Notes: generated by a model not told the origin, from the sequence alone. Counted from the stretch's first letter, positions 42,901 through 57,787 are shown. The stretch is DNA of 64,000 bases from Megachile rotundata (GCF_050947335.1 NW_027473317.1:4278001-4342000); one strand, 5' to 3'. Made by a program: numbers and translations.

Positions 42901-45900
42901 ATTGTGATTGTATGATTGTCATTGTATGATTGTGATTGTATGATTATGATTGTATGATTGTGATTCTTTGATTGTGATTGTATGATTATGATTGTATGAT
43001 TGTGATTGTATGTTTGTGATTGTGTGATTGTGATTGTATGATTCTGATCGTATGATTGTGATTCTTTGATTCCGATTGTATGATTGTGATTGTATGATTG
43101 TTATTGTATGATTGTGATCGTATGATTGTGATTGTGTGATTGCGATTGTATGATTGTGACTGTATGATTGTGATTGTATGATTGTCATTGTATGATTGTG
43201 ATTGTATGATTATGATTGTATGATTGTCATTGTATGATTGTGATTGTGTGATTGTGATTGTATGATTGTGATTGTATGATTGTGATTGTATGATTATGAT
43301 CGTATGATTGTGATTGTATGATTGTGATTGTATGATTGTGATTGTATGATTGTGATTGCATGATTGTGATTGCATGATTGCGATTGTATGATTGTGATTG
43401 TATGATTGTGATTGTATGATTGTTTCTGTATGATTGTGATTGTATGATTGCGATTGTATGATTCTGATTGTATGATTGTGATTGTATGATTGTGATTGTG
43501 TGATTGTGATTGTGTGATTGTGATAGTATAATTGTGATTGTATGATTGTGATTGTATGATTGTGATTGTATGATTGCGATTTTATGATTCTGATTGTATG
43601 ATTGTGATTGTATGATCGTGATTGTATGATCGTGATTGTATGATCGTGATTGTGAGATAGTGATTGTATGATAGTGGTTGTATGATTGTGATTGTATGAT
43701 TGTGATTGTATGATTGTGATTGTATGAATGTGTTTGCATGATTGTGATTGTATGATCGTGATTGTGAGATTGTGATTGTATGATTGTGATTGTATGATTG
43801 TGATTGTATGATTGTGATTGTATGATTGTGATTGTATGATTGTGATTGTATGATTGTGATTGTATGATAGTAATTGTATGATTGTGATTGTATGATTGTC
43901 ATTGTATGATTGCGATTGTATGATTGTGATTGTATGATTGTGATTGTATGATTGTGATCGTATGATTGTGATCGTATGATTGTGATTGTATAATTGTGAT
44001 TGTATGATTGTGATTGTATGATTGTGATTGTATGATTGCGATTGTATGATTCTGATTGTATGATTGTGATTGTATGATTGTGATTGTATGATCGTGATTG
44101 TATGATCGTGATTGTATGATCGTGATTGTGAGATTGTGATTGTATGATTGTGGTTGTATGATTGTGATTGTATGATTGTGATTGTATGATTGTGATCGTA
44201 TGATTGCAATTCTTTGATTGCGATTGTATGATTGTGATTGTATGATTGTGATTGTATGATTGTGATTGTATGATTGTGATTGTATGATTGTGATTGTATG
44301 ATTGTGATTGTATGATTGTGATTGTATGATTGTGATTGTATGATTTTGATTGTATGATCGTGATTGTATGATCGTGATTGTGAGATCGTGATTGTATGAT
44401 TGTGATTGTATGATTGTGATTGTATGATTGTGATTGTATGATTGTGATTGTATGATTGTGATTGTATGATAGTGATTGTATGATTGTGATTGTATGATTG
44501 TCATTGTATGATTGTGATTGTATGATTGTGATTGTATGATTGTGATCGTATGATTGTGATCGTATGATTGTGATCGTATGATTGTGATCGTATGATTGTG
44601 ATCGTATGATTGTGATTGTATGATTGTGATTGTGTGATTGTGATTGTGAGATTGTGATTGTATGATTTTGATTGTATGATCGTGATTCTATGATCGTGAT
44701 TGTGAGATTTTGATTGTGTGATTGTGATTGTATGATTGTGATTGTATGATTGTGATTGTATGATTGTGATTGTATGATTGTGATTGTATGATTGTGATTG
44801 TATGATTGCGATTGTATGATTGTGATTGTATGATAGTAATTGTATGATTGTGATTGTATGATTGTCATTGTATGATTGTGATTGTATGACTGTGAGTGTA
44901 TGATTGTGATTGTATGATTGTGATTGTATGATTGTGATTGTATGATTGTGATTGTATGATTGTGATCGTATGATTGTGATTCTTTGATTGCGATTGTATG
45001 ATTGTGATTGTATGATTGTGATTGTATGATTTTGATTGTGTGATTGTGATTGTATGATTGTGATTGTATGATTGTGATTGTATGATTGTGATTGTATGAT
45101 TGTGATTGTATGATTGTGATTGTATGATTGTGATTGTATGATTGTGATTGTATGATTGTGATTGTATGATTGTGATTGTATGATAGTAATTGTATGATTG
45201 TGATTGTATGATTGTCATTGTATGATTGTGATTGTATGACTGTGATTGTATGATTGTGATTGTATGATTGTGATTGTATGATTGTGATTGTATGATTGTG
45301 ATTGTATGATTGTGATCGTATGATTGTGATTCTTTGATTGCGATTGTATGATTGTGATTGTATGATTGTGATTGTATGATTGTGATTGTATGATTGTGAT
45401 TGTATGATTGTGATTGTATGATTGTGATTGTATGATTGTGATTGTATGAATGCGATTGTATGATTGTGACTGTATGATTGTGATTGTATGATTGTCATTG
45501 TATGATTGTGATTGTATGATTATGATTGTATGATTGTGATTGTATGATTGTCATTGTATGATTGTGATTGTATGATTATGATTGTATGATTGTGCTTGTA
45601 TGATTGTGATTGTGTGATTGTGATTGTATGATTGTGATTGTATGATTGTGATTGTAGGATTGTGATTGTGTGATTGCGATTGTATGATTGTGACTGTATG
45701 ACTGTGACTGTATGATTGTCATTGTATGATTGCGATTGTATGATTGTGATTGTATGGTTGTGATTGCATGATTGTGATTGTATGATTGCGATTGTATGAT
45801 TGTGATTGTATGATTGTGATTGTATGATTGTGATCGTATGATTGTGATCGTACGATTGTGATTGTATAATGGTGATTGTATGATTGTGATTGTATGATTG

Positions 45901-46097
45901 TGATTGTGAGATTGTGATTGTATGATTTTGATTGTATGACCGTGATTGTATGATCGTGATTGTGAGATCGTGATTGTATGATTGTGATTGTATGATTGTG
46001 ATTGTATGATTGTGATTGTATGATGGTGATTGTATGATTGTGATTGTATGATTGTGATTGCATGATTGTGATTGTATGATTATGATCGTATGATTGT

Positions 46098-46106
46098 GAT
46101 TTATGA
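46098..46106 (+). other. 1-bp deletion marker GATTTATGA, copy 5
   Basis: Same deletion, followed by GATTCTG, GATAGTG and GTTTCTG as in the earlier copies, but preceded by GATTATGATCG. The next copy is exactly 10,387 bases on. Confidence 0.9.
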
Positions 46107-46701
46107 TTGTGATTGTATGATTCTGATTGTATGATTGTGATTGTATGATAGTGATTGTATGATTGTTTCTGTATGATTGTGATTGTATGATTGCGATTGT
46201 GTGATTATGATTGTATGATTGTGATTGTATGATTGTTATTGTATGATTGTGATCGTATGATTGTAATTGTGTGATTGCGATTGTATGATTGTGACTGTAT
46301 GATTGTGATTGTATGATTGTCATTGTATGATTGTGATTGTATGATTATGATTGTATGATTGTCATTGTATGATTGTGATTGTGTGATTGTGATTGTGTGA
46401 TTGTGATTGTGTGATTGTGATTGTATGATTGTGATTGTATGATTGTGATTGTATGATTATGATCGTATGATTGTGATTGTATGATTGTGATTGTATGATT
46501 GTGATTGTATGATTGTGATTGCATGATTGTGATTGCATGATTGCGATTGTATGATTGTGATTGTATGATTGTGATTGTATGATTGTTTCTGTATGATTGT
46601 GATTGTATGATTGCGATTGTATGATTCTGATTGTATGATTGTGATTGTATGATTGTGATTGTGTGATTGTGATTGTGTGATTGTGATAGTATAATTGTGA
46701 T

Positions 46702-47840
46702 TGTATGATTGTGATTGTATGATTGTGATTGTATGATTGCGATTGTATGATTCTGATTGTATGATTGTGATTGTATGATCGTGATTGTATGATCGTGATT
46801 GTATGATCGTGATTGTGAGATAGTGATTGTATGATTGTGGTTGTATGATTGTGATTGTATGATTGTGATTGTATGATTGTGATTGTATGATTGTGTTTGC
46901 ATGATTGTGATTGTATGATCGTGATTGTGAGATTGTGATTGTATGATTGTGATTGTATGATTGTGATTGTATGATTGTGATTGTATGATTGTGATTGTAT
47001 GATTGTGATTGTATGATTGTGATTGTATGATTGTGATTGTATGATTGTGATTGTATGATTGTGATTGTATGATAGTAATTGTATGATTGTGATTGTATGA
47101 TTGTGATTGTATGATTGCGATTGTATGATTGTGATTGTATGATTGTGATTGTATGATTGTGATTGTATGATTGTGATCGTATGATTGTGATTGTATAATT
47201 GTGATTGTATGATTGTGATTGTATGATTGTGATTGTATGATTGCGATTGTATGATTCTGATTGTATGATTGTGATTGTATGATTGTGATTGTATGATCGT
47301 GATTGTATGATCGTGATTGTATGATCGTGATTGTGAGATTGTGATTGTATGATTGTGGTTGTATGATTGTGATTGTATGATTGTGATTGTATGATTGCGA
47401 TTGTATGATTCTGATTGTATGATTGTGATTGTATGATCGTGATTGTATGATCGTGATTGTATGATCGTGATTGTGAGATAGTGATTGTATGATTGTGGTT
47501 GTATGATTGTGATTGTATGATTGTGATTGTATGATTGTGATTGTATGATTGTGTTTGCATGATTGTGATTGTATGATCGTGATTGTGAGATTGTGATTGT
47601 ATGATTGTGATTGTATGATTGTGATTGTATGATTGTGATTGTATGATTGTGATTGTATGATTGTGATTGTATGATTGTGATTGTATGATTGTGATTGTAT
47701 GATTGTGATTGTATGATAGTAATTGTATGATTGTGATTGTATGATTGTCATTGTATGATTGCGATTGTATGATTGTGATTGTATGATTGTGATTGTATGA
47801 TTGTGATCGTATGATTGTGATCGTATGATTGTGATTGTAT
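46702..47840. repeat. 658-bp-offset partial tandem duplication (47 units)
   Basis: The string TTGCG, GATTCTG, three GATCGTG units, GTGAGATAG, GTGGTTG, GTTTGCATG starting near 46,737 is repeated near 47,395. GAGATAG is at 46,817 and 47,475 (658 bases, 47 units). The offset falls to 644 by the GATAGTAAT landmark (47,071 and 47,715). The second copy ends near 47,840, where the 1,624-bp duplication starts. This segment is absent from copy 2 of the 10.39-kb block. Confidence 0.78.
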
Positions 47841-50800
47841 GATTGTGATTGTGTGATTGCGATTGTATGATTGTGACTGTATGACTGTGACTGTATGATT
47901 GTCATTGTATGATTGTGATTGTATGATTGTGATTGTATGGTTGTGATTGTATGATTGTGATTGTATGATTGTGATTGTATGATTGTGATTGTATGATTGT
48001 GATTGTATGATTGTGATTGTATGATTGTGATTGTATGATTGTGATTGTATGATAGTAATTGTATGATTGTGATTGTATGATTGTCATTGTATGATTGTGA
48101 TCGTATGACTGTGATTGTATGATTGTGATTGTATGATTGTGATTGTATGATTATGATCGTATGATTGTGATTGTATGATTGTGATTGTATGATTGTGATT
48201 GTATGATAGTGATTGTATGATTGTGATTGCATGATTGTGATTGCATGATTGTGATTGCATGATTGTGATTGTATGATTGTGATTGTATGATTGTTTCTGT
48301 ATGATTGTGATTGTATGATTGCGATTGTATGATTGCGATTGTATGATTGTGATTGTATGATCGTGATTATATGATCGTGATTGTATGATCGTGATTGTGA
48401 GATTGTGATTGTATGATTGTGGTTGTATGATTGTGATTGTATGATTGTGATTGTATGATTGTGATTGTATGATTGTGTTTGCATGATTGTGATTGTATGA
48501 TTGTGATTGCGTGATTGTGATTGTATGATTGTGATTGTATGATTGCGATTGTATGATTGTGATTGTATGATAGTAATTGTATGATTGTCATTGTATGATT
48601 GTGATCATATGATTGTGATCGTATGATTGTGATCGTATGATTGTGATCGTATGATTGTGATCGTATGATTGTGATCGTATGATTGTGATCGTATGATTGT
48701 GATCGTATGATTGTGATTGTATGATTGTGATTGTATGATTGTGATTGTATGATTGTGATTGTATGATTGTGATTGTATGATTGTGATCGTATGATTGTGA
48801 TCGTATGATTGTGATCGTATGATTGTGATTCCTTGATTGCGATCGTATGATTGTGATTGTATGATTGTGATTGTATGATTGTGATTGTATGATTGTGATT
48901 GTATGATTGTGATTGTATGATTGTGATTGTATGATTGTGATTGTATGATTGCGATTGTATGATTGTGATTGTATGATTGTGATTGTATGATTGTGATCGT
49001 ATGATTGTGGTCGTATGATTGTGATTGTATAATGGTGATTGTATGATTGCGATTGTATGATTGTGATTGTATGATTGTGATCGTATGATTGTGATCGTAT
49101 GATTGTGATCGTATAATTGGGATTGTATGATTGTGACTGTATGATTGTGATTGTATGATTGTCATTGTATGATTGTGATTGTATGATTGTGATTGTATGA
49201 TTGTGACTGTATGGTTGTGATTGTTTGATTGTGATTGTATGATTGTTATTGTGTGATTGTGATTGTATGATTCTGATAGTATGATTGTGATTGTAAGATT
49301 GTGATTGTGTGATTGCGATTGTATGATTGTGACTGTATGATTGTGATTGTATGATTGTCATTGTATGATTGTGATTGTATGATTATGATTGTATGATTGT
49401 GCTTGTATGATTGTAATTGTGTGATTGTGATTGTATGATTGTGATTGTATGATTGTGATTGTAAGATTGTGATTGTGTGATTGCGATTGTATGATTGTGA
49501 CTGTATGACTGTGACTGTATGATTGTCATTGTATGATTGTGATTGTATGATTGTGATTGTATGGTTGTGATTGTATGATTGTGATTGTATGATTGTGATT
49601 GTATGATTGTGATTGTATGATTGTGATTGTATGATTGTGATTGTATGATTGTGATTGTATGATTGTGATTGTATGATAGTAATTGTATGATTGTGATTGT
49701 ATGATTGTCATTGTATGATTGTGATCGTATGACTGTGATTGTATGATTGTGATTGTATGATTGTGATTGTATGATTATGATCGTATGATTGTGATTGTAT
49801 GATTGTGATTGTATGATTGTGATTGTATGATAGTGATTGTATGATTGTGATTGCATGATTGTGATTGCATGATTGTGATTGCATGATTGTGATTGTATGA
49901 TTGTGATTGTATGATTGTTTCTGTATGATTGTGATTGTATGATTGCGATTGTATGATTGCGATTGTATGATTGTGATTGTATGATCGTGATTATATGATC
50001 GTGATTGTATGATCGTGATTGTGAGATTGTGATTGTATGATTGTGGTTGTATGATTGTGATTGTATGATTGTGATTGTATGATTGTGATTGTATGATTGT
50101 GTTTGCATGATTGTGATTGTATGATTGTGATTGCGTGATTGTGATTGTATGATTGTGATTGTATGATTGCGATTGTATGATTGTGATTGTATGATAGTAA
50201 TTGTATGATTGTCATTGTATGATTGTGATCATATGATTGTGATCGTATGATTGTGATCGTATGATTGTGATCGTATGATTGTGATCGTATGATTGTGATC
50301 GTATGATTGTGATCGTATGATTGTGATCGTATGATTGTGATTGTATGATTGTGATTGTATGATTGTGATTGTATGATTGTGATTGTATGATTGTGATTGT
50401 ATGATTGTGATCGTATGATTGTGATCGTATGATTGTGATCGTATGATTGTGATACCTTGATTGCGATCGTATGATTGTGATTGTATGATTGTGATTGTAT
50501 GATTGTGATTGTATGATTGTGATTGTATGATTGTGATTGTATGATTGTGATTGTATGATTGTGATTGTATGATTGCGATTGTATGATTGTGATTGTATGA
50601 TTGTGATTGTATGATTGTGATCGTATGATTGTGGTCGTATGATTGTGATTGTATAATGGTGATTGTATGATTGCGATTGTATGATTGTGATTGTATGATT
50701 GTGATCGTATGATTGTGATCGTATAATTGGGATTGTATGATTGTGACTGTATGATTGTGATTGTATGATTGTCATTGTATGATTGTGATTGTATGATTGT

Positions 50801-50970
50801 GATTGTATGATTGTGACTGTATGGTTGTGATTGTTTGATTGTGATTGTATGATTGTTATTGTGTGATTGTGATTGTATGATTCTGATAGTATGATTGTGA
50901 TTGTAAGATTGTGATTGTGTGATTGCGATTGTATGATTGTGACTGTATGATTGTGATTGTATGATTGTCA
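47840..50970. repeat. 1,624-bp tandem duplication (116 units) at the 10.39-kb junction
   Basis: Landmarks at 48,601 and 50,225 (GATCATATG), and the GATTCCTTG near 48,828 and its partner GATACCTTG near 50,451, are 1,624 bases apart (the GATCATATG pair was measured exactly). Both copies match 39,063-40,590 in copy 1 of the 10.39-kb block (offsets 8,777 and 10,401). The second copy ends with TATTATTG near 50,977, as copy 1 does near 40,590; the first copy instead has TATGATTG near 49,367 and then jumps back to sequence like 38,95x. The second copy has one GATCG unit fewer near 50,715. Confidence 0.82.
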
Positions 50971-53900
50971 TTGTATTATTGTGATTGTATGATTATGATT
51001 GTATGATTGTGATTCTTTGATTGTGATTGTATGATTATGATTGTATGATTGTGATTGTATGATTGTGATTGTGTGATTATGATTGTATGATTCTGATCGT
51101 ATGATTGTGATTCTTTGGTTCCGATTGTATGATTGTGATTGTATGATTGTTATTGTATGATTGTGATCGTATGATTGTGATTGTGTGATTGCGATTGTAT
51201 GATTGTGACTGTATGATTGTGATTGTATGATTGTCATTGTATGATTGTGATTGTATGATTATGATTGTATGATTGTCATTGTATGATTGTGATTGTGTGA
51301 TTGTGATTGTATGATTGTGATTGTATGATTGTGATTGTATGATTATGATCGTATGATTGTGATTGTATGATTGTGATTGTATGATTGTGATTGTATGATT
51401 GTGATTGCATGATTGTGATTGCATGATTGCGATTGTATGATTGTGATTGTATGATTGTGATTGTATGATTGTTTCTGTATGATTGTGATTGTATGATTGC
51501 GATTGTATGATTCTGATTGTATGATTGTGATTGTATGATTGTGATTGTGTGATTGTGATTGTGTGATTGTGATAGTATAATTGTGATTGTATGATTGTGA
51601 TTGTATGATTGTGATTGTATGATTGCGATTGTATGATTCTGTTTGTATGATTGTGATTGTATGATCGTGATTGTATGATCGTGATTGTATGATCGTGATT
51701 GTGAGATAGTGATTGTATGATTGTGGTTGTATGATTGTGATTGTATGATTGTGATTGTATGATTGTGATTGTATGATTGCGATTGTATGATTGTGATTGT
51801 ATGATTGTAATTGTATGATTGTGATTGTATGATTGTCATTGTATGATTGTGATTGTATGACTGTGATTGTATGATTGTGATTGTATGATTGTGATTGTAT
51901 GATTGTGATTGTATGATTGTGATTGTATGATTGTGATCGTATGATTGTGATTCTTTGATTGCGATTGTGTGATTGTGATTGTATGATTGTGATTCTTTGA
52001 TTGCGATTGTATGATTTTGATTGTATGATTGTGATTGTATGATTGTGATTGTATGACTGTGATTGTATGATTGGCATCGTATGATTGTGATTGTGTGATT
52101 GCGATTGTATGATTGTGACTGTATGATTGTGATTGTATGATTGTCATTGTATGATTGTGATTGTATGATTATGATTGTATGATTGTCATTGTATGATTGT
52201 GATTGTGTGATTGTGATTGTATGATTGTGATTGTATGATTGTGATTGTATGATTATGATCGTATGATTGTGATCGTATGATTGTGATTGTATGATTGTGA
52301 TTGTATGATTGTGATTGTATGATTGTGATTGCATGATTGTGATTGCATGATTGTGATTGCATGATTGTGATTGTATGATTGTGATTGTATGATTGTTTCT
52401 GTATGATTGTGATTGTATGATTGCGATTGTATGATTGCGATTGTATGATTGTGATTGTATGATCGTGGTTATATGATCGTGATTGTATGATCGTGATTGT
52501 GAGATTGTCATTGTATGATTGTGATTGTATGATTATGATTGTATGATTGTCATTGTATGATTGTGATTGTGTGATTGTGATTGTATGATTGTGATTGTAT
52601 GATTGTGATTGTATGATTATGATCGTATGATTGTGATTGTATGATTGTGATCGTATGATTGTGATCGTTTGATTGTGATCGTATGATTGTGGTCGTATGA
52701 TTGTGATTGTATAATGGTGATTGTATGATTGCGATTGTATGATTGTGATTGTATGATTGTGATCGTATAATTGTGATCGTATGATTGTGATCATATAATT
52801 GCGATTGTATGATTGTGACTGTATGATTGTGATTGTATGATTGTCATTGTATGATTGTGATTGTATGATTGTGATTGTATGATTGTGATTGTATGATTGC
52901 GATTGTATGATTGTGATTGTATGATTGTGATTGTATGATTGTGATCGTATGATTGTGGTCGTATGATTGTGATTGTATAATGGTGATTGTATGATTGCGA
53001 TTGTATGATTGTGATTGTATGATTGTGATCGTATGATTGTGATCGTATGATTGTGATCGTATAATTGCGATTGTATGATTGTGACTGTATGATTGTGATT
53101 GTATGATTGTCATTGTATGATTGTGATTGTATGATTGTGATTGTATGATTGTGACTGTATGGTTGTGATTGTTTGATTGTGATTGTATGATTGTGATTGT
53201 GTGATTGTGATTGTATGATTCTGATAGTATGATTGTGATTGTAAGATTGTGATTGTGTGATTGCGATTGTATGATTGTGACTGTATGATTGTGATTGTAT
53301 GATTGTCATTGTATGATTGTGATTGTATGATTATGATTGTATGATTGTGATTCTTTGATTGTGATTGTATGATTATGATTGTATGATTGTGATTGTATGT
53401 TTGTGATTGTGTGATTGTGATTGTATGATTCTGATCGTATGATTGTGATTCTTTGATTCCGATTGTATGATTGTGATTGTATGATTGTTATTGTATGATT
53501 GTGATCGTATGATTGTGATTGTGTGATTGCGATTGTATGATTGTGACTGTATGATTGTGATTGTATGATTGTCATTGTATGATTGTGATTGTATGATTAT
53601 GATTGTATGATTGTCATTGTATGATTGTGATTGTGTGATTGTGATTGTATGATTGTGATTGTATGATTGTGATTGTATGATTATGATCGTATGATTGTGA
53701 TTGTATGATTGTGATTGTATGATTGTGATTGTATGATTGTGATTGCATGATTGTGATTGCATGATTGCGATTGTATGATTGTGATTGTATGATTGTGATT
53801 GTATGATTGTTTCTGTATGATTGTGATTGTATGATTGCGATTGTATGATTCTGATTGTATGATTGTGATTGTATGATTGTGATTGTGTGATTGTGATTGT

Positions 53901-56900
53901 GTGATTGTGATAGTATAATTGTGATTGTATGATTGTGATTGTATGATTGTGATTGTATGATTGCGATTTTATGATTCTGATTGTATGATTGTGATTGTAT
54001 GATCGTGATTGTATGATCGTGATTGTATGATCGTGATTGTGAGATAGTGATTGTATGATAGTGGTTGTATGATTGTGATTGTATGATTGTGATTGTATGA
54101 TTGTGATTGTATGAATGTGTTTGCATGATTGTGATTGTATGATCGTGATTGTGAGATTGTGATTGTATGATTGTGATTGTATGATTGTGATTGTATGATT
54201 GTGATTGTATGATTGTGATTGTATGATTGTGATTGTATGATTGTGATTGTATGATAGTAATTGTATGATTGTGATTGTATGATTGTCATTGTATGATTGC
54301 GATTGTATGATTGTGATTGTATGATTGTGATTGTATGATTGTGATCGTATGATTGTGATCGTATGATTGTGATTGTATAATTGTGATTGTATGATTGTGA
54401 TTGTATGATTGTGATTGTATGATTGCGATTGTATGATTCTGATTGTATGATTGTGATTGTATGATTGTGATTGTATGATCGTGATTGTATGATCGTGATT
54501 GTATGATCGTGATTGTGAGATTGTGATTGTATGATTGTGGTTGTATGATTGTGATTGTATGATTGTGATTGTATGATTGTGATCGTATGATTGCAATTCT
54601 TTGATTGCGATTGTATGATTGTGATTGTATGATTGTGATTGTATGATTGTGATTGTATGATTGTGATTGTATGATTGTGATTGTATGATTGTGATTGTAT
54701 GATTGTGATTGTATGATTGTGATTGTATGATTTTGATTGTATGATCGTGATTGTATGATCGTGATTGTGAGATCGTGATTGTATGATTGTGATTGTATGA
54801 TTGTGATTGTATGATTGTGATTGTATGATTGTGATTGTATGATTGTGATTGTATGATAGTGATTGTATGATTGTGATTGTATGATTGTCATTGTATGATT
54901 GTGATTGTATGATTGTGATTGTATGATTGTGATCGTATGATTGTGATCGTATGATTGTGATCGTATGATTGTGATCGTATGATTGTGATCGTATGATTGT
55001 GATTGTATGATTGTGATTGTGTGATTGTGATTGTGAGATTGTGATTGTATGATTTTGATTGTATGATCGTGATTCTATGATCGTGATTGTGAGATTTTGA
55101 TTGTGTGATTGTGATTGTATGATTGTGATTGTATGATTGTGATTGTATGATTGTGATTGTATGATTGTGATTGTATGATTGTGATTGTATGATTGCGATT
55201 GTATGATTGTGATTGTATGATAGTAATTGTATGATTGTGATTGTATGATTGTCATTGTATGATTGTGATTGTATGACTGTGAGTGTATGATTGTGATTGT
55301 ATGATTGTGATTGTATGATTGTGATTGTATGATTGTGATTGTATGATTGTGATCGTATGATTGTGATTCTTTGATTGCGATTGTATGATTGTGATTGTAT
55401 GATTGTGATTGTATGATTTTGATTGTGTGATTGTGATTGTATGATTGTGATTGTATGATTGTGATTGTATGATTGTGATTGTATGATTGTGATTGTATGA
55501 TTGTGATTGTATGATTGTGATTGTATGATTGTGATTGTATGATTGTGATTGTATGATTGTGATTGTATGATAGTAATTGTATGATTGTGATTGTATGATT
55601 GTCATTGTATGATTGTGATTGTATGACTGTGATTGTATGATTGTGATTGTATGATTGTGATTGTATGATTGTGATTGTATGATTGTGATTGTATGATTGT
55701 GATCGTATGATTGTGATTCTTTGATTGCGATTGTATGATTGTGATTGTATGATTGTGATTGTATGATTGTGATTGTATGATTGTGATTGTATGATTGTGA
55801 TTGTATGATTGTGATTGTATGATTGTGATTGTATGAATGCGATTGTATGATTGTGACTGTATGATTGTGATTGTATGATTGTCATTGTATGATTGTGATT
55901 GTATGATTATGATTGTATGATTGTGATTGTATGATTGTCATTGTATGATTGTGATTGTATGATTATGATTGTATGATTGTGCTTGTATGATTGTGATTGT
56001 GTGATTGTGATTGTATGATTGTGATTGTATGATTGTGATTGTAGGATTGTGATTGTGTGATTGCGATTGTATGATTGTGACTGTATGACTGTGACTGTAT
56101 GATTGTCATTGTATGATTGCGATTGTATGATTGTGATTGTATGGTTGTGATTGCATGATTGTGATTGTATGATTGCGATTGTATGATTGTGATTGTATGA
56201 TTGTGATTGTATGATTGTGATCGTATGATTGTGATCGTACGATTGTGATTGTATAATGGTGATTGTATGATTGTGATTGTATGATTGTGATTGTGAGATT
56301 GTGATTGTATGATTTTGATTGTATGACCGTGATTGTATGATCGTGATTGTGAGATCGTGATTGTATGATTGTGATTGTATGATTGTGATTGTATGATTGT
56401 GATTGTATGATTGTGATTGTATGATTGTGATTGTATGATTGTGATTGCATGATTGTGATTGTATGATTATGATCGTATGATTGTGATTTATGATTGTGAT
56501 TGTATGATTCTGATTGTATGATTGTGATTGTATGATAGTGATTGTATGATTGTTTCTGTATGATTGTGATTGTATGATTGCGATTGTGTGATTATGATTG
56601 TATGATTGTGATTGTATGATTGTTATTGTATGATTGTGATCGTATGATTGTAATTGTGTGATTGCGATTGTATGATTGTGACTGTATGATTGTGATTGTA
56701 TGATTGTCATTGTATGATTGTGATTGTATGATTATGATTGTATGATTGTCATTGTATGATTGTGATTGTGTGATTGTGATTGTGTGATTGTGATTGTGTG
56801 ATTGTGATTGTATGATTGTGATTGTATGATTGTGATTGTATGATTATGATCGTATGATTGTGATTGTATGATTGTGATTGTATGATTGTGATTGTATGAT

Positions 56901-57787
56901 TGTGATTGCATGATTGTGATTGCATGATTGCGATTGTATGATTGTGATTGTATGATTGTGATTGTATGATTGTTTCTGTATGATTGTGATTGTATGATTG
57001 CGATTGTATGATTCTGATTGTATGATTGTGATTGTATGATTGTGATTGTGTGATTGTGATTGTGTGATTGTGATAGTATAATTGTGATTGTATGATTGTG
57101 ATTGTATGATTGTGATTGTATGATTGCGATTGTATGATTCTGATTGTATGATTGTGATTGTATGATCGTGATTGTATGATCGTGATTGTATGATCGTGAT
57201 TGTGAGATAGTGATTGTATGATTGTGGTTGTATGATTGTGATTGTATGATTGTGATTGTATGATTGTGATTGTATGATTGTGATTGTATGATTGTGTTTG
57301 CATGATTGTGATTGTATGATCGTGATTGTGAGATTGTGATTGTATGATTGTGATTGTATGATTGTGATTGTATGATTGTGATTGTATGATTGTGATTGTA
57401 TGATTGTGATTGTATGATTGTGATTGTATGATTGTGATTGTATGATTGTGATTGTATGATTGTGATTGTATGATAGTAATTGTATGATTGTGATTGTATG
57501 ATTGTGATTGTATGATTGCGATTGTATGATTGTGATTGTATGATTGTGATTGTATGATTGTGATCGTATGATTGTGATTGTATAATTGTGATTGTATGAT
57601 TGTGATTGTATGATTGTGATTGTATGATTGCGATTGTATGATTCTGATTGTATGATTGTGATTGTATGATTGTGATTGTATGATCGTGATTGTATGATCG
57701 TGATTGTATGATCGTGATTGTGAGATTGTGATTGTATGATTGTGGTTGTATGATTGTGATTGTATGATTGTGATTGTATGATTGTGA
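49279..57787. repeat. 10.39-kb duplication, copy 2
   Basis: Near-identical repeat of 38,878-47,395. Landmarks at exactly 10,387 bases include GGCATCG (41,690 and 52,077), the deletion marker (46,098 and 56,485) and TATAATT (47,194 and 57,581). The right edge is at about 57,787, where this copy goes on to GATCG and GATTCTTTG while copy 1 goes to TTGCG and GATTCTG. The substitution near 50,454 (GATACCTTG instead of GATTCCTTG) is private to this copy. Confidence 0.87.
56485..56493 (+). other. 1-bp deletion marker GATTTATGA, copy 6
   Basis: Counterpart of the marker at 46,098, exactly 10,387 bases on (742 units minus 1). Confidence 0.9.

Larger units (their letters stand above)
38878..47395. repeat. 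10.39-kb duplication, copy 1
   Basis: The variant order of this 8.5-kb block is repeated at 49,279-57,787. The offset is 10,401 at the left (743 units minus 1), 10,387 from about 40.3 kb, and toggles between 10,401 and 10,387 near 46.9-47.1 kb, all through single-unit gain or loss. Differences I saw include TATAATTG at 39,551 (copy 2 has TATGATTG), an extra GATCG unit near 40,310, TGATTCTG near 41,962 (copy 2 TGATTGTG) and TGATGGTG near 46,022 (copy 2 TGATTGTG). Identity is therefore far above 99 percent. The left edge is at about 38,878 (GATCGTA against GATAGTA). Confidence 0.87.

Noticed and set aside
43582..45498. Two identical 638-codon minus-strand frames (here and at 53,969-55,885) as a duplicated gene pair
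   Set aside because: Their identity follows from the 10.39-kb DNA duplication. Frames in the other two registers over the same bases are equally conserved, so there is no sign of selection on a protein.
46457..48484. Long minus-strand open frame (675 codons), with many similar frames of 60-640 codons elsewhere
   Set aside because: The peptide is only the translated satellite unit, 14 residues repeated. All three minus frames are open by composition, starts and stops come from random unit variants, and neighbouring frames overlap each other heavily. There is no domain, signal peptide, codon bias or upstream regulatory sequence.
38878..57787. The 10.39-kb duplication as an inserted mobile element
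   Set aside because: Both copies and their flanks are made of the same 14-bp units. There are no terminal inverted repeats, no target-site duplication and no coding capacity.
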